A DNA stretch of 64,000 bases from Streptomyces sp. JH14 (GTDB taxonomy: Bacteria; Actinomycetota; Actinomycetes; Streptomycetales; Streptomycetaceae): NCBI RefSeq assembly GCF_029428675.1, contig NZ_JAJNEL010000001.1, positions 6,510,001-6,574,000 on the forward strand. Reading direction: 5' to 3'. Below, piece by piece: positions 33,771 through 41,336 of the stretch; within the stretch, counting starts at the first letter, position 1; every line of letters starts with the position of its first letter. The notes under the pieces were generated by a model. That model worked only from the letters and a program-made list of their open reading frames with translations. It ran no database searches and was not told the DNA's origin. A program made the translations under genes and the position numbers.

Positions 33771-34583
33771 TCACGGTGCGAGTGACCGCAGATACGCGGC
33801 GGTTTCCTGATCGGCGGGCAGAAACGTCTCGATCGCCAGCTCGGACACCGTCACGTCCATCGGCGTATTGAACGTCGCGATGGAGGAGACGAAGGACAGC
33901 ACCCGACCGTCGTGCTCGATCACCAGCGGCAGCGCGAACGACAGCGCCGAAAGCGGCCGCGCCGGCTCGTCCCGACCGCCGGAGAACTCCTCGGGGAGCG
34001 GATAGGCGGCGACCTCCTCGTACAGCTCGCGCAGCTCCGCCGACCGGACCAACGCGATCTGACGCTCCATCTGTGCCAGCAGATCGGCCCGCCACTCGCG
34101 CAGATTGCGGATGCGCGGTGCCAGACCCTGCGGATGGAGGGTGAGCCGCATGGCGTTCAGCGGCGGCGTTAGCAGATGCTCCGCCACCCCGTCCAACAGC
34201 ATCGCGATACCCCGATTGGCGGCCACCACGGTGTACGTGCCGTCGACGACGAGTGCCGGATACGGGTCGTACCCCTGCAACAGCTGCTCCATGCCGTCGC
34301 GCAGCGCGCCCATCGCCGGGTCGTCGAAGGCGGTCTCGGCGTACCGGGGCGCGTAACCGCCCACGAGCAGAAGGGTGTTGCGTTCCCGGACCGGTATGTC
34401 GAGGTGCTCGGCCAGCCGCAGGATCATCTCTTCGCTGGGGCGGGAACGCCCCGTCTCGATGAACGAGATGTGGCGGGCCGAGGAGTCGGCGCGCAGGGCC
34501 AGCTCCAGCTGACTGATCCGGCGCTGCTCCCGCCAGCTGCGCAGTAGTGGCCCTACCCCCGTGTCAGGCGCGACAGTTGTCAT
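33771..34583 (-). CDS. XRE family regulator with MmyB-like ligand-binding domain
   Basis: The 270-residue protein has an N-terminal helix-turn-helix (LLRSWREQRRISQLELALRA then SSARHISFIETGRSRP) and a C-terminal MmyB-like domain, PAS-related, that binds fatty acids or similar ligands in relatives (DPYPALVVDGTYTVVAANRG). It is divergent from the pterin dehydratase gene at 34646 with only 62 bases between, so it probably regulates that gene and itself. Convergent with the YoaK gene. No signal for a partner protein. Confidence 0.85.
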   Translation of the reverse strand: MTTVAPDTGVGPLLRSWREQRRISQLELALRADSSARHISFIETGRSRPSEEMILRLAEHLDIPVRERNTLLLVGGYAPRYAETAFDDPAMGALRDGMEQLLQGYDPYPALVVDGTYTVVAANRGIAMLLDGVAEHLLTPPLNAMRLTLHPQGLAPRIRNLREWRADLLAQMERQIALVRSAELRELYEEVAAYPLPEEFSGGRDEPARPLSALSFALPLVIEHDGRVLSFVSSIATFNTPMDVTVSELAIETFLPADQETAAYLRSLAP

Positions 34584-34645
34584 ACGGAGACCGTAACGTC
34601 ACCGCCACCGCCCATCACCGACCGACCTCGTGAGGGAGCCGCCCC

Positions 34646-34951
34646 GTGCCCACCGAACCGCTGTCGCAGAAAGAGATCGAGGACCGGCTGCGCGAGCTGC
34701 CCGGCTGGGCGCTGGAGGGAGACCGGATCACCCGCACGTACCGGCTCGCCTCGCACTTCGCCGCCGCCGCGCTGACCGTCCATGTCGCCCAGATCCAGGA
34801 CGAGCTGAACCACCACTCGGATCTGACACTCGGCTACAACACCGTCTCCCTGGCGGTGCACACGCACGACGCGGGCGGCGTGGTCACCGAGAAGGACATG
34901 ACGCTGGCGGCGCGGCTGGAGGCGATCGCTCCGGGGCACGGGGCGCACTGA
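34646..34951 (+). CDS. 4a-hydroxytetrahydrobiopterin dehydratase (PCD/DCoH)
   Basis: The 101-residue enzyme dehydrates the carbinolamine of pterin cofactors after aromatic amino acid hydroxylation. The active-site block is present: ELNHHSDLTLGYNTVSLAVH followed by THDAGGVVTEKD, with the histidine pair and downstream Asp. Start GTG 34646 lies after GAGGGAG. No hydroxylase gene is nearby, so its partner would be elsewhere, or it serves molybdopterin-like chemistry as suggested for some bacterial homologues. The XRE regulator is directly divergent. Confidence 0.85.
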   Translation: MPTEPLSQKEIEDRLRELPGWALEGDRITRTYRLASHFAAAALTVHVAQIQDELNHHSDLTLGYNTVSLAVHTHDAGGVVTEKDMTLAARLEAIAPGHGAH

Positions 34952-35101
34952 CGGAGGGGGACGCCGCGCACAGGAGGAACGGGGTGCCCGCGCTCGTCAG
35001 GGCGCGGGCCATGACACGCGCCGGCGGGAGCGTGGCCCGGCACGGCCCGCGTGTCCGTCCCAGCGGTTCGGGGTGCCGTGGCCTGGGTACGTCTGTGCGC
35101 C

Positions 35102-35698
35102 ATGCGGATCACGAAATACACCCACGCATGTGTACGGCTTGAACACGAAGGCCGAGTGCTCGTCATCGATCCCGGGACGTGGAGCGAGCCTGCCGCCCTG
35201 ACCGGTGCCGACGCCGTGCTGGTGACTCACGAACACGCCGACCACATCGACGCCCTTCGCCTGGCGGGACTCGGTGTGCCGGTCCACGCCCCCGCCGAAG
35301 CGGACATTCCACGGCTGCAGGTCACCGGGGTGTCCACCGGCGATACGTTCACCGCCGCCGGCTTCCGTGTACGGGCGGTCGGCGGCCGTCACGCGTTCAT
35401 CTACGGTGACCAACCGGACTGTGCGAACCTCGGTTACATCGTCGACGAGGCGCTCTACCACCCCGGTGACTCGCTGCACGTGCCCGACCAGCCGATCGAG
35501 ACGCTCCTGGTCCCGGCCCACGGCTCGTGGATGAAGACGGCGGAGGCGATCGACTTCGTCAAGGCGATCGAACCGCAGCGGGCCTTCGCAATCCACGATG
35601 CCCAGATCAACGAGCGCGGCCTCAGCAGCCTCAACGGGTGGCTCGCCCAGGAGACCGACAGCGGCTACCGGTATCTGAGGCCCGGCGAATCGGCCTGA
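35102..35698 (+). CDS. MBL-fold metallo-hydrolase
   Basis: The 198-residue protein is a compact metallo-beta-lactamase-fold enzyme of the UlaG-like type: KYTHACVRLE at the start, metal motif VTHEHADHIDAL, bridging Asp in YHPGDSLH and the late histidines in VPAHGSW and FAIHDAQ. It is shorter than the two other MBL enzymes in this window and not close to them in sequence. Start ATG 35102. It ends before a strong terminator shared with the convergent DUF5997 gene. Substrate unknown. Confidence 0.85.
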   Translation: MRITKYTHACVRLEHEGRVLVIDPGTWSEPAALTGADAVLVTHEHADHIDALRLAGLGVPVHAPAEADIPRLQVTGVSTGDTFTAAGFRVRAVGGRHAFIYGDQPDCANLGYIVDEALYHPGDSLHVPDQPIETLLVPAHGSWMKTAEAIDFVKAIEPQRAFAIHDAQINERGLSSLNGWLAQETDSGYRYLRPGESA

Positions 35699-35790
35699 GA
35701 GATGCGCCGGAAGACCCGCCGCGGGACGATCTTGCAGCGCCTCAGCGTGCCGTGGCCGGGCGCAGCGCATCGGAGGGTGGGCCTACGCCG

Positions 35791-35824
35791 ACGCCTCCGG
35801 CTCTGCGTACGGAGCCGGAGGCGT
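35791..35824. terminator. 13-bp hairpin between convergent genes
   Basis: ACGCCTCCGGCTC (35791-35803) pairs with GAGCCGGAGGCGT (35812-35824) around an 8-base loop. It lies between the MBL gene and the convergent DUF5997 gene and should stop transcription from both sides. Confidence 0.75.
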
Positions 35825-35840
35825 TGTGCGTGTGCGGCGG

Positions 35841-36245
35841 TCAGGAACGAGGACGGTCGGCCTGCTCGCTCCGCTCCGCGTTCTTCTCCTTGATGCGCAC
35901 TGCTTCCTTCCGGACCTCGGCCTGGGTGGCGCGTTCCTTCTGCAGCCACTCGGGGAGGTCCTTCTTCAGCGCGTCGATCTGCTCCGTGGTGAGGGCGTCC
36001 GTGATTCCGCCCCGGGCCAGACCCGAGATGGAGATGCCGAGCTTCGCCGCGACCACCGGGCGCGGGTGCGGGCCGTTGCGGCGCAGCTCCTGCAGCCACT
36101 CGGGCGGATCGGCCTGCAGCGCGTTCAGCTCGCTGCGCGAGACGACACCCTCCTGGAACTCGGCGGGGGTGGCCTCGAGGTACACACCCAGCTTCTTTGC
36201 CGCGGTCGCGGGCTTCATCGTCTGGGTGGTCTGGTGGGACGTCAT
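35841..36245 (-). CDS. DUF5997 family protein
   Basis: The 134-residue protein begins MTSHQTTQTMKPATAAKKLGVYLEATP within the first 27 residues and has two copies of a helical unit that contains PPEWLQELRRNGPHPRPVVA in one and DLPEWLQKERATQAEVRK in the other. This matches DUF5997, an actinobacterial family. It resembles small DNA-binding or adaptor proteins but shows no catalytic motif. The C-terminus is highly charged. It is divergent from the LysR-like gene at 36304, an arrangement I associate with this family. Confidence 0.8.
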   Translation of the reverse strand: MTSHQTTQTMKPATAAKKLGVYLEATPAEFQEGVVSRSELNALQADPPEWLQELRRNGPHPRPVVAAKLGISISGLARGGITDALTTEQIDALKKDLPEWLQKERATQAEVRKEAVRIKEKNAERSEQADRPRS

Positions 36246-36303
36246 GGTGTCAAGAGTAGCGAGCGTGTGCGATACCTCCGACCACGACCGGTAACCTGGC
36301 GGG

Positions 36304-37077
36304 GTGACAGGCTCCCAGGTACCCCCTTCTTTCCGGCTCGCTTATGTACCGGGCGTGACGCCGACGAAGTGGGTGCGTATCTGGAACGAGCGGCTGCCGG
36401 ACATCCCGCTGGCCCTCGTCGCGGTGACTCCTGCCGAGGCCCCGGACGTGTTGCGGGCCGGTGGTGCCGACGCGGGTTTCGTGCGGTTGCCGATGGACCG
36501 GACGGACCTCAGCGCGATCCCTCTCTACACCGAGACGACGGTGGTCGTGGTCCCGAAGGACCACCTGATCGCGGCGGTCGAGGAGGTGTCCGTGGACGAT
36601 CTGGCCGACGACATCGTGCTGCATCCCCTCGACGACACCCTCGACTGGGAGCGTCCGCCGGGACAGTCCGCGAACGAGCGCCCCGCCACGACTGCGGATG
36701 CCATCGAACTGGTGGCGGCCGGGGTGGGTCTTCTCGTCGTCCCGCAGTCCCTGGCCCGTCTGCACCATCGCAAGGACCTCACGTACCGGCCGGTCACCGG
36801 TGTCCCCGAGTCGCGCGTCGCGCTGTCGTGGCCGGAGGATGCGACCACCGACATGGTGGAGGACTTCATCGGGATCGTCCGCGGCCGCACCGTGAACAGT
36901 TCCCGGGGGCGCACCGCCACTGCGCCACAGCCGAAGGAGCGCAAGCGCCCCGACGGGGGCGACGCACGGCGCAAGCCCGCAGCCGGCAAGTCGGCGGGCA
37001 GGAGTCCGCGGGGCGGGTCCGCCGGATCCGGCGGCTCCAAGGGCGCCAAGCGCGGCAAGCCCCGCCGCCGGTCGTAG
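36304..37077 (+). CDS. LysR substrate-binding domain protein without DNA-binding domain
   Basis: The 257-residue protein holds only the effector-binding half of a LysR regulator: FRLAYVPGVTPTKWVRIWNE at the start and VAAGVGLLVVPQSLARLHH in the second subdomain. No helix-turn-helix precedes it; the GTG start (36304) leaves no room. The C-terminal 50 residues are a lysine/arginine-, glycine- and serine-rich tail that could bind nucleic acid. It is 58 bases from the divergent DUF5997 gene, and the two may act as a split regulator. Ligand unknown. Confidence 0.8.
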   Translation: MTGSQVPPSFRLAYVPGVTPTKWVRIWNERLPDIPLALVAVTPAEAPDVLRAGGADAGFVRLPMDRTDLSAIPLYTETTVVVVPKDHLIAAVEEVSVDDLADDIVLHPLDDTLDWERPPGQSANERPATTADAIELVAAGVGLLVVPQSLARLHHRKDLTYRPVTGVPESRVALSWPEDATTDMVEDFIGIVRGRTVNSSRGRTATAPQPKERKRPDGGDARRKPAAGKSAGRSPRGGSAGSGGSKGAKRGKPRRRS

Positions 37078-37154
37078 GCCCGGACTTCGCCCGCATCCAC
37101 GCGTTCCCGGCTTTCCCCATCCGGGATTCGGCCCGGTGACCTACAGTCGCACGC

Positions 37155-37898
37155 ATGTTGGACTACAACACCGAAGCGGCTGTCTACGACGCGACCCGCG
37201 GCGGCGTGCCCAGGGCCGAATCCGCAGCCCGCGCCGTGCTGGACCTGGTCCCGGAATCCGCCCGCACGCTGCTGGACATCGGTTGCGGTACGGGGCTCGT
37301 CGGCGAACGGATCGTGCTCGCTCGGCCCGGATTGAAGGTGTTCGGTACCGACGCCTCGTACGGCATGGCGAGGTTCGCCCGGCAGCGGATCGGCGCGGTG
37401 GCGCTCGCCGACGCGCGGCGGCTGCCGCTGGCTGACGGCGCGGTCGATGCGGTCGGGGCGATCTGGCTGCTGCATCTGCTGCGAGGAGCGGGGGACGTGC
37501 GGGCGGTGGTGTCCGAAGCGGCCCGGGTACTGCGGCCCGGCGGGGTGTTCGTCACCACGGTCGACAAGGACGCGGCGCACGACGTGGGCAGCGACATCGA
37601 CGAGGCGTTCGCCCCGTATCTGAGGCCGAGGCCGTCCGACCGCGAGGAGCTGGTCGTCGGCTACGGGGCGGAGGCCGGGCTCGACGTCATGGGAGAGGCC
37701 CGCTTCCTCGGCCACGGCCAGGGGCGGACGCCGCGGTCGGCGGCGCGCGCGGTGCGCAAGGGCGACTTCGTCTCGCGCCTGGAGCTGCCGGGGGAGGCGG
37801 CCGAACAGCTGGCGGCGGCGCTGCTGGGCCTGCCCGACCAGGACCGGCCGCGCCCCGATCCCGAGTACCGGCTGGTGGTGTTCCGGCGCCGGGGCTGA
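37155..37898 (+). CDS. Class I SAM-dependent methyltransferase
   Basis: The 247-residue enzyme has a clear SAM-binding core: TLLDIGCGTGLVGERI (motif I), VFGTDASYGMARFA, ALADARRLPLADGAVDAVGA and the post-motif ARVLRPGGVFVTTVD. Start ATG 37155. The C-terminal region (RTPRSAARAVRKGDFVSRLE) gives no substrate hint. It is a separate gene from the His-rich methyltransferase that follows, which differs in sequence. Cytoplasmic. Confidence 0.85.
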   Translation: MLDYNTEAAVYDATRGGVPRAESAARAVLDLVPESARTLLDIGCGTGLVGERIVLARPGLKVFGTDASYGMARFARQRIGAVALADARRLPLADGAVDAVGAIWLLHLLRGAGDVRAVVSEAARVLRPGGVFVTTVDKDAAHDVGSDIDEAFAPYLRPRPSDREELVVGYGAEAGLDVMGEARFLGHGQGRTPRSAARAVRKGDFVSRLELPGEAAEQLAAALLGLPDQDRPRPDPEYRLVVFRRRG

Positions 37899-37975
37899 GC
37901 CGGGCCGGTACCTGCCGGTCCGGCCCTTCCCGCAGCGCCGGCCGGGTCCTTTCGGGACCACCGGAGCGACGGCCG

Positions 37976-37992
37976 GTTGCCGAATCGGCAAC
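37976..37992. promoter_or_regulatory. Palindrome GTTGCCGA-A-TCGGCAAC upstream of the His-rich methyltransferase
   Basis: Perfect 8-bp arms around a single A, 42 bases before the ATG at 38034. It looks like an operator for a dimeric regulator. The gene's histidine-rich N-terminus makes a metal-responsive (ArsR- or Fur-like) regulator attractive, but this is inference; the sequence is not a standard Zur box. Confidence 0.5.
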
Positions 37993-38033
37993 AAAGTTTG
38001 CCGGACGTCCGATGCGCAGGGAATGTTGTGCGC

Positions 38034-38963
38034 ATGGACAGCCACGCCGGTCACGGACCTCACCACGACGCCGCCCGCGGCCCCCACGACCGCGCCGCGC
38101 ACCGTCACCACCACGACAGCGCCGACTTGGACTGGGACGTCATGGCCCCGGTTCTGGAGAAGAACGCCGAGCTCAGCAGCGCGCAGTACCGAGAGGCCGC
38201 CCAATGGATCGCGAGTCTGCCGAACGCCCCGCGGGTACGCCGGGTCCTCGACATCGGCAGCGGTCCCGGCGTGGTCACGTGTCTGCTCGCCGAGATGTTC
38301 CCCGAGGCCGAAGTCGTTGCCGTGGACGGCACCCCGGCGCTCCTGGAGCGCACCCGGGCCCGCGCCGAACGGCTGGGTCTCGGCGATCGCGTCCGCACCC
38401 TGCACGCCGAACTCCCTGACGAGCTGGCCACGCTGGGGGCCGCGGACATCGTCTGGGCGGGCAACGCGCTGCACCATATGGGTGACCAGCGCGCCGCCCT
38501 CGCCGGGTTCGCCGGTCTGCTGCGCCCCGGGGGCACCGTCGCCCTCGTCGAGGGCGGGCTGCAGCCCCGTCAGCTGCCGCGCGACATCGGGATGGGCCGG
38601 CCGGGTCTGGAGGCCAGGCTCGATGCGGTGACCGCGGACTGGTTCGAGGGTATGCGGGCGGCCCTGCCGGAGGCCAAGCGGGAGATCGAGGACTGGAGCG
38701 CCCTGTTCGCCGCAGTGGGGCTGTCGCCGCAGGGCACCCGCAGTTTCCTCCTCGACCTTCCCGCACCGCTCCCCGACCGGGCCCGCGACCCTGTCATCGC
38801 CGAATTCGCCCGGCGGCGAGAGACGTACGTCGACGCGCTCGAGGACGACGACCTCGCCGTACTCGACCGGCTGCTCGACCCCGACGACCCGGCGGGGCTG
38901 CGCCGGCGCCCGGACGTATTCCTGCTCACGGTGCGCACGGTCCACCTGGGTCGGCACACCTGA
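38034..38963 (+). CDS. SAM-dependent methyltransferase with His-rich N-terminus
   Basis: The 309-residue protein begins MDSHAGHGPHHDAARGPHDR followed by AAHRHHHDS, with nine histidines in the first 27 residues, probably a metal-binding tail. The methyltransferase core follows: RVLDIGSGPGVVTCLLAEMF, VVAVDGTPALL, ADIVWAGNALHHMGDQ and GGTVALVEGGLQPRQLPRDI. Similar His-tailed methyltransferases are common in actinobacteria and may sense or detoxify metals; the substrate is unknown. Start ATG 38034 keeps the tail intact. A palindrome lies 42 bases upstream. Confidence 0.8.
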   Translation: MDSHAGHGPHHDAARGPHDRAAHRHHHDSADLDWDVMAPVLEKNAELSSAQYREAAQWIASLPNAPRVRRVLDIGSGPGVVTCLLAEMFPEAEVVAVDGTPALLERTRARAERLGLGDRVRTLHAELPDELATLGAADIVWAGNALHHMGDQRAALAGFAGLLRPGGTVALVEGGLQPRQLPRDIGMGRPGLEARLDAVTADWFEGMRAALPEAKREIEDWSALFAAVGLSPQGTRSFLLDLPAPLPDRARDPVIAEFARRRETYVDALEDDDLAVLDRLLDPDDPAGLRRRPDVFLLTVRTVHLGRHT

Positions 38964-39342
38964 CCAGGCAGAAGGCGGTCTCTCGTGCGGGCGGCGGCCG
39001 CGAGGCCCGGTGGTGTCGCGGCAGCCGAGAACCGGGGCTGCTTGCTCACCATGAATCGATCGAAGGGGGCACTGAGCCCTGGCGCCGGACGTCCGGCAGG
39101 GAGGATGGCGCTGATCATCGGGGCTCCACGCGGCACGGCCCGGACCACAGTCCACTCCACGGGGATCAGCAGACGGAGACGGATTCGCCGCGTCCGTCTG
39201 CGCCACTGCGGCTGAGCACGAGCCCCCGCGCAGTGAGATCCCGAGCCCGGTCACGCCGGCGTCACACCACGGCAATGCCCCCCGTTCCACGATGGCCGGT
39301 ACGGGGCAGGCGCATCCCACCTTCGCAAGCAAGGACACTGTC
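38964..39342. other. Intergenic stretch of about 380 bases
   Basis: Low-quality frames only. An inverted repeat GCAGACGGA ... TCCGTCTGC (39169-39177 with 39193-39201) may end the methyltransferase transcript. Otherwise it presumably holds the promoter for the secreted protein at 39343. Confidence 0.5.
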
Positions 39343-39774
39343 ATGGTGAGAAGAATCCGGCACCGAAAAGCTTCTCTGATAGGCGCATCGTGCCTGGTCA
39401 CGATGATCGTCGGCGGGACGGGCGCGGTGAGCGCCGCGGCAGCGCCGCAGGGCCTGGCCACGGCCGCGGCGCCGGGCACGCATATCTGCCTCCAGACGGA
39501 GCCACCGATCTGTCCCGAGCATCCCTCGGGTATGCAGCCAGGAAATGTGGAGCGGGGGCAGGGCAGGCCGAACAATCGGCTGGAGCAGCCACAGGGGCCG
39601 GGCACGTCGAGCACCCTGCTGCTGGAGGTGGGCAGGGGGCAGAACCCGGAGGGCGGGATCCGGATCCGTCCCACGAACCCGCCTCCCGTGCTGACGCCTT
39701 CGACGGGGCTGGGCAACTGCAGGTGCGTCACGGCTCCGTGCGTGTGCCCGAACGGTCTCCCGCCGACGCCGTGA
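39343..39774 (+). CDS. Small secreted cysteine-containing protein
   Basis: The 143-residue protein has a signal peptide (RHRKASLIGASCLVTMIVGG with TGAVSAAAA) and a mature part with six cysteines in two sets: ICLQTEPPIC, and CRCVTAPCVC near the end. The middle is proline-, glycine- and asparagine-rich and probably flexible. The paired spacing suggests disulfides or metal binding. I recognise no family. Start ATG 39343 behind AAGGAC. It is convergent with the RICIN-domain gene 50 bases away; both could act outside or at the surface, but there is no direct link. Confidence 0.6.
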   Translation: MVRRIRHRKASLIGASCLVTMIVGGTGAVSAAAAPQGLATAAAPGTHICLQTEPPICPEHPSGMQPGNVERGQGRPNNRLEQPQGPGTSSTLLLEVGRGQNPEGGIRIRPTNPPPVLTPSTGLGNCRCVTAPCVCPNGLPPTP

Positions 39775-39825
39775 CCATGTCTGCGTGAAGGCCCGGTGGC
39801 GGAGTGCAGCGCGACAGGACAGTCC

Positions 39826-40299
39826 TCAGACGACCGGCTCCAACTGCCACCACTGGCCGGGGGAGTCGGTGTCCTCCCCCTGCTGGACGTTGGCGCCGTC
39901 CGCCGTACTGCCGTCGGCCACTTCGAGGACGAGGCCGCTGATGAAGCTGACCAGCGTCACGGTGCCCGATGCCTCCAGGTGCTGTTCGATCAGCCACTCC
40001 TGGGCGCCGTAGTTGTTGGCTTTCCACTGCTGGACGTTGGCGCCGTTCTCCGTGGAGGCGTTGGCGACGTCCAGTCGTTTGCCGCTGTGGACGTTGGTCA
40101 GGTGGTAGAGGGCGGCGCCCTCGTGCACGGGGGAGAGCTGCCACTGCTGGGCGCCCGCCCCGTCCTCCCTCTCCCTGCCCTGCTGCACATTCGCGCCACT
40201 GCCCCTGGCGGAGCCGTGGACCTCCAGCAGCAGCCCGCTGCCGACATTGCGCAGCCGGTACGGACCGGCTGCGACGACGGGCGCGGTCTCGCCGCTCAT
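39826..40299 (-). CDS. RICIN-domain (beta-trefoil lectin) protein
   Basis: The 157-residue protein is one beta-trefoil with three repeats, each containing GANVQQ (GSGANVQQGR, NGANVQQWKAN, DGANVQQGED) and the QW-type ends. RICIN modules bind sugars. Surprisingly there is no signal peptide and no attached catalytic domain. Start is ATG 40299 with GGAGG upstream (the frame extends further to 40323). The C-terminus ends at the last trefoil strand. It may be a stand-alone lectin or a protein exported by another route. Confidence 0.75.
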   Translation of the reverse strand: MSGETAPVVAAGPYRLRNVGSGLLLEVHGSARGSGANVQQGREREDGAGAQQWQLSPVHEGAALYHLTNVHSGKRLDVANASTENGANVQQWKANNYGAQEWLIEQHLEASGTVTLVSFISGLVLEVADGSTADGANVQQGEDTDSPGQWWQLEPVV

Positions 40300-40324
40300 G
40301 TGCGGTCCTCCAGGGTCAGGCATG

Positions 40325-40359
40325 CGACCGCCGCCCGGCGGGAGGCCGGGCGGCGGTCG
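40325..40359. terminator. 15-bp hairpin downstream of the aldo/keto reductase
   Basis: Bases 40325-40339 pair exactly with 40345-40359 around a 5-base GGGAG loop. On the minus strand it follows the reductase stop by 29 bases and should terminate that transcript before the RICIN gene. Confidence 0.75.
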
Positions 40360-40388
40360 TGCGCGATGCGGTGGTGGAGCGGCAGGGC

Positions 40389-41225
40389 TCAGGCGCCTGC
40401 GTTGAACTCGCCCGGGTTGGGGCCGAGACGCCTGTCCTCGTCCAGCGCGGCGAACGCGGCGAGGTCGTCGGCGTCCAGCTCGAAGTCGAACAGATCGATG
40501 TTCTCAGCGATCCGCGACGGCGTCACGGACTTCGGAATCACCACATTGCCCGTCTGGAGGTGCCAGCGGAGTACCACCTGCGCGGGCGTGCGACCGTGCT
40601 TCCGGGCGATCGCGACGACCGTCGGAACCTCCAGGAGACCCCGGCCCGAACCCAGCGGCGACCAGGCCTCGGTCGCGATGCCGTGCTTGGCGTGGAAGGC
40701 GCGCGACTCGGCCTGCTGGAGCTGCGGGTGCAGTTCGATCTGGTTGATCACGGGGACCACGGAGGTCTCGCCGAGCAGGCGCTCCAGGTGCTCGGGCAGG
40801 AAGTTCGAGACACCGATGGCCTTCGCGCGCCCGTCCGCGTAGATCCTCTCGAAGGCCTTGTAGGTGTCGATGTACGCGTCCTTGGCCGGCACCGGCCAGT
40901 GGATCAGGTACAGGTCGACATAGTCGAGACCCAGCTTCTCCAGCGAGGCGTCGAAGGCGCGGAGCGTGGAGTCGTAGCCCTGTTCGCTGTTCCACAGCTT
41001 TGTGGTGATGAACAGCTCTTCGCGGGCGACACCGGAGGCGGCGACGGCCTCGCCGGTGCCCTTCTCGTTCTCGTAGATCGCGGCGGTGTCGATGCTCCGG
41101 TACCCGGACTCGATGGCCGTCGTGACCGCCTCCGCGGCCTCGCTGTCCGGCACCTGCCAGACACCGAACCCGAGCTGCGGCATCTCGATGCCGTTGTTGA
41201 GGGTGAGGGAGGGGACCTTGCTCAC
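40389..41225 (-). CDS. Aldo/keto reductase, DkgA-like
   Basis: The 278-residue NADPH-dependent reductase has the family tetrad: Asp and Tyr in RSIDTAAIYENEKG, Lys in ITTKLWNSEQGY and His in YLIHWPVP. The cofactor-binding C-terminus is VVIPKSVTPSRIAENIDLFDF. Relatives reduce 2,5-diketo-D-gluconate and many other aldehydes or ketones, so the substrate is open. The start is GTG 41225 (AAGGAT upstream); a longer ATG start at 41270 looks artefactual. It is transcribed in the same direction as the acyl-CoA ligase upstream, separated by 111 bases. Confidence 0.88.
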   Translation of the reverse strand: MSKVPSLTLNNGIEMPQLGFGVWQVPDSEAAEAVTTAIESGYRSIDTAAIYENEKGTGEAVAASGVAREELFITTKLWNSEQGYDSTLRAFDASLEKLGLDYVDLYLIHWPVPAKDAYIDTYKAFERIYADGRAKAIGVSNFLPEHLERLLGETSVVPVINQIELHPQLQQAESRAFHAKHGIATEAWSPLGSGRGLLEVPTVVAIARKHGRTPAQVVLRWHLQTGNVVIPKSVTPSRIAENIDLFDFELDADDLAAFAALDEDRRLGPNPGEFNAGA

Positions 41226-41336
41226 GAGCGGTCGATCCTTACGTCGTCGGTTTCGTACTCCCATGGTCAACGATCAAGGGCCGTGATGCATTCCCCTGCG
41301 AGAGGCATTTCAGGACTGCTCCCCGCGGGCGGCACC

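Noticed and set aside
36525..39731. 1068-codon minus-strand frame over the LysR-like and methyltransferase genes
   Set aside because: Crosses four real plus-strand genes and an intergenic gap; no recognisable domain and an improbable composition.
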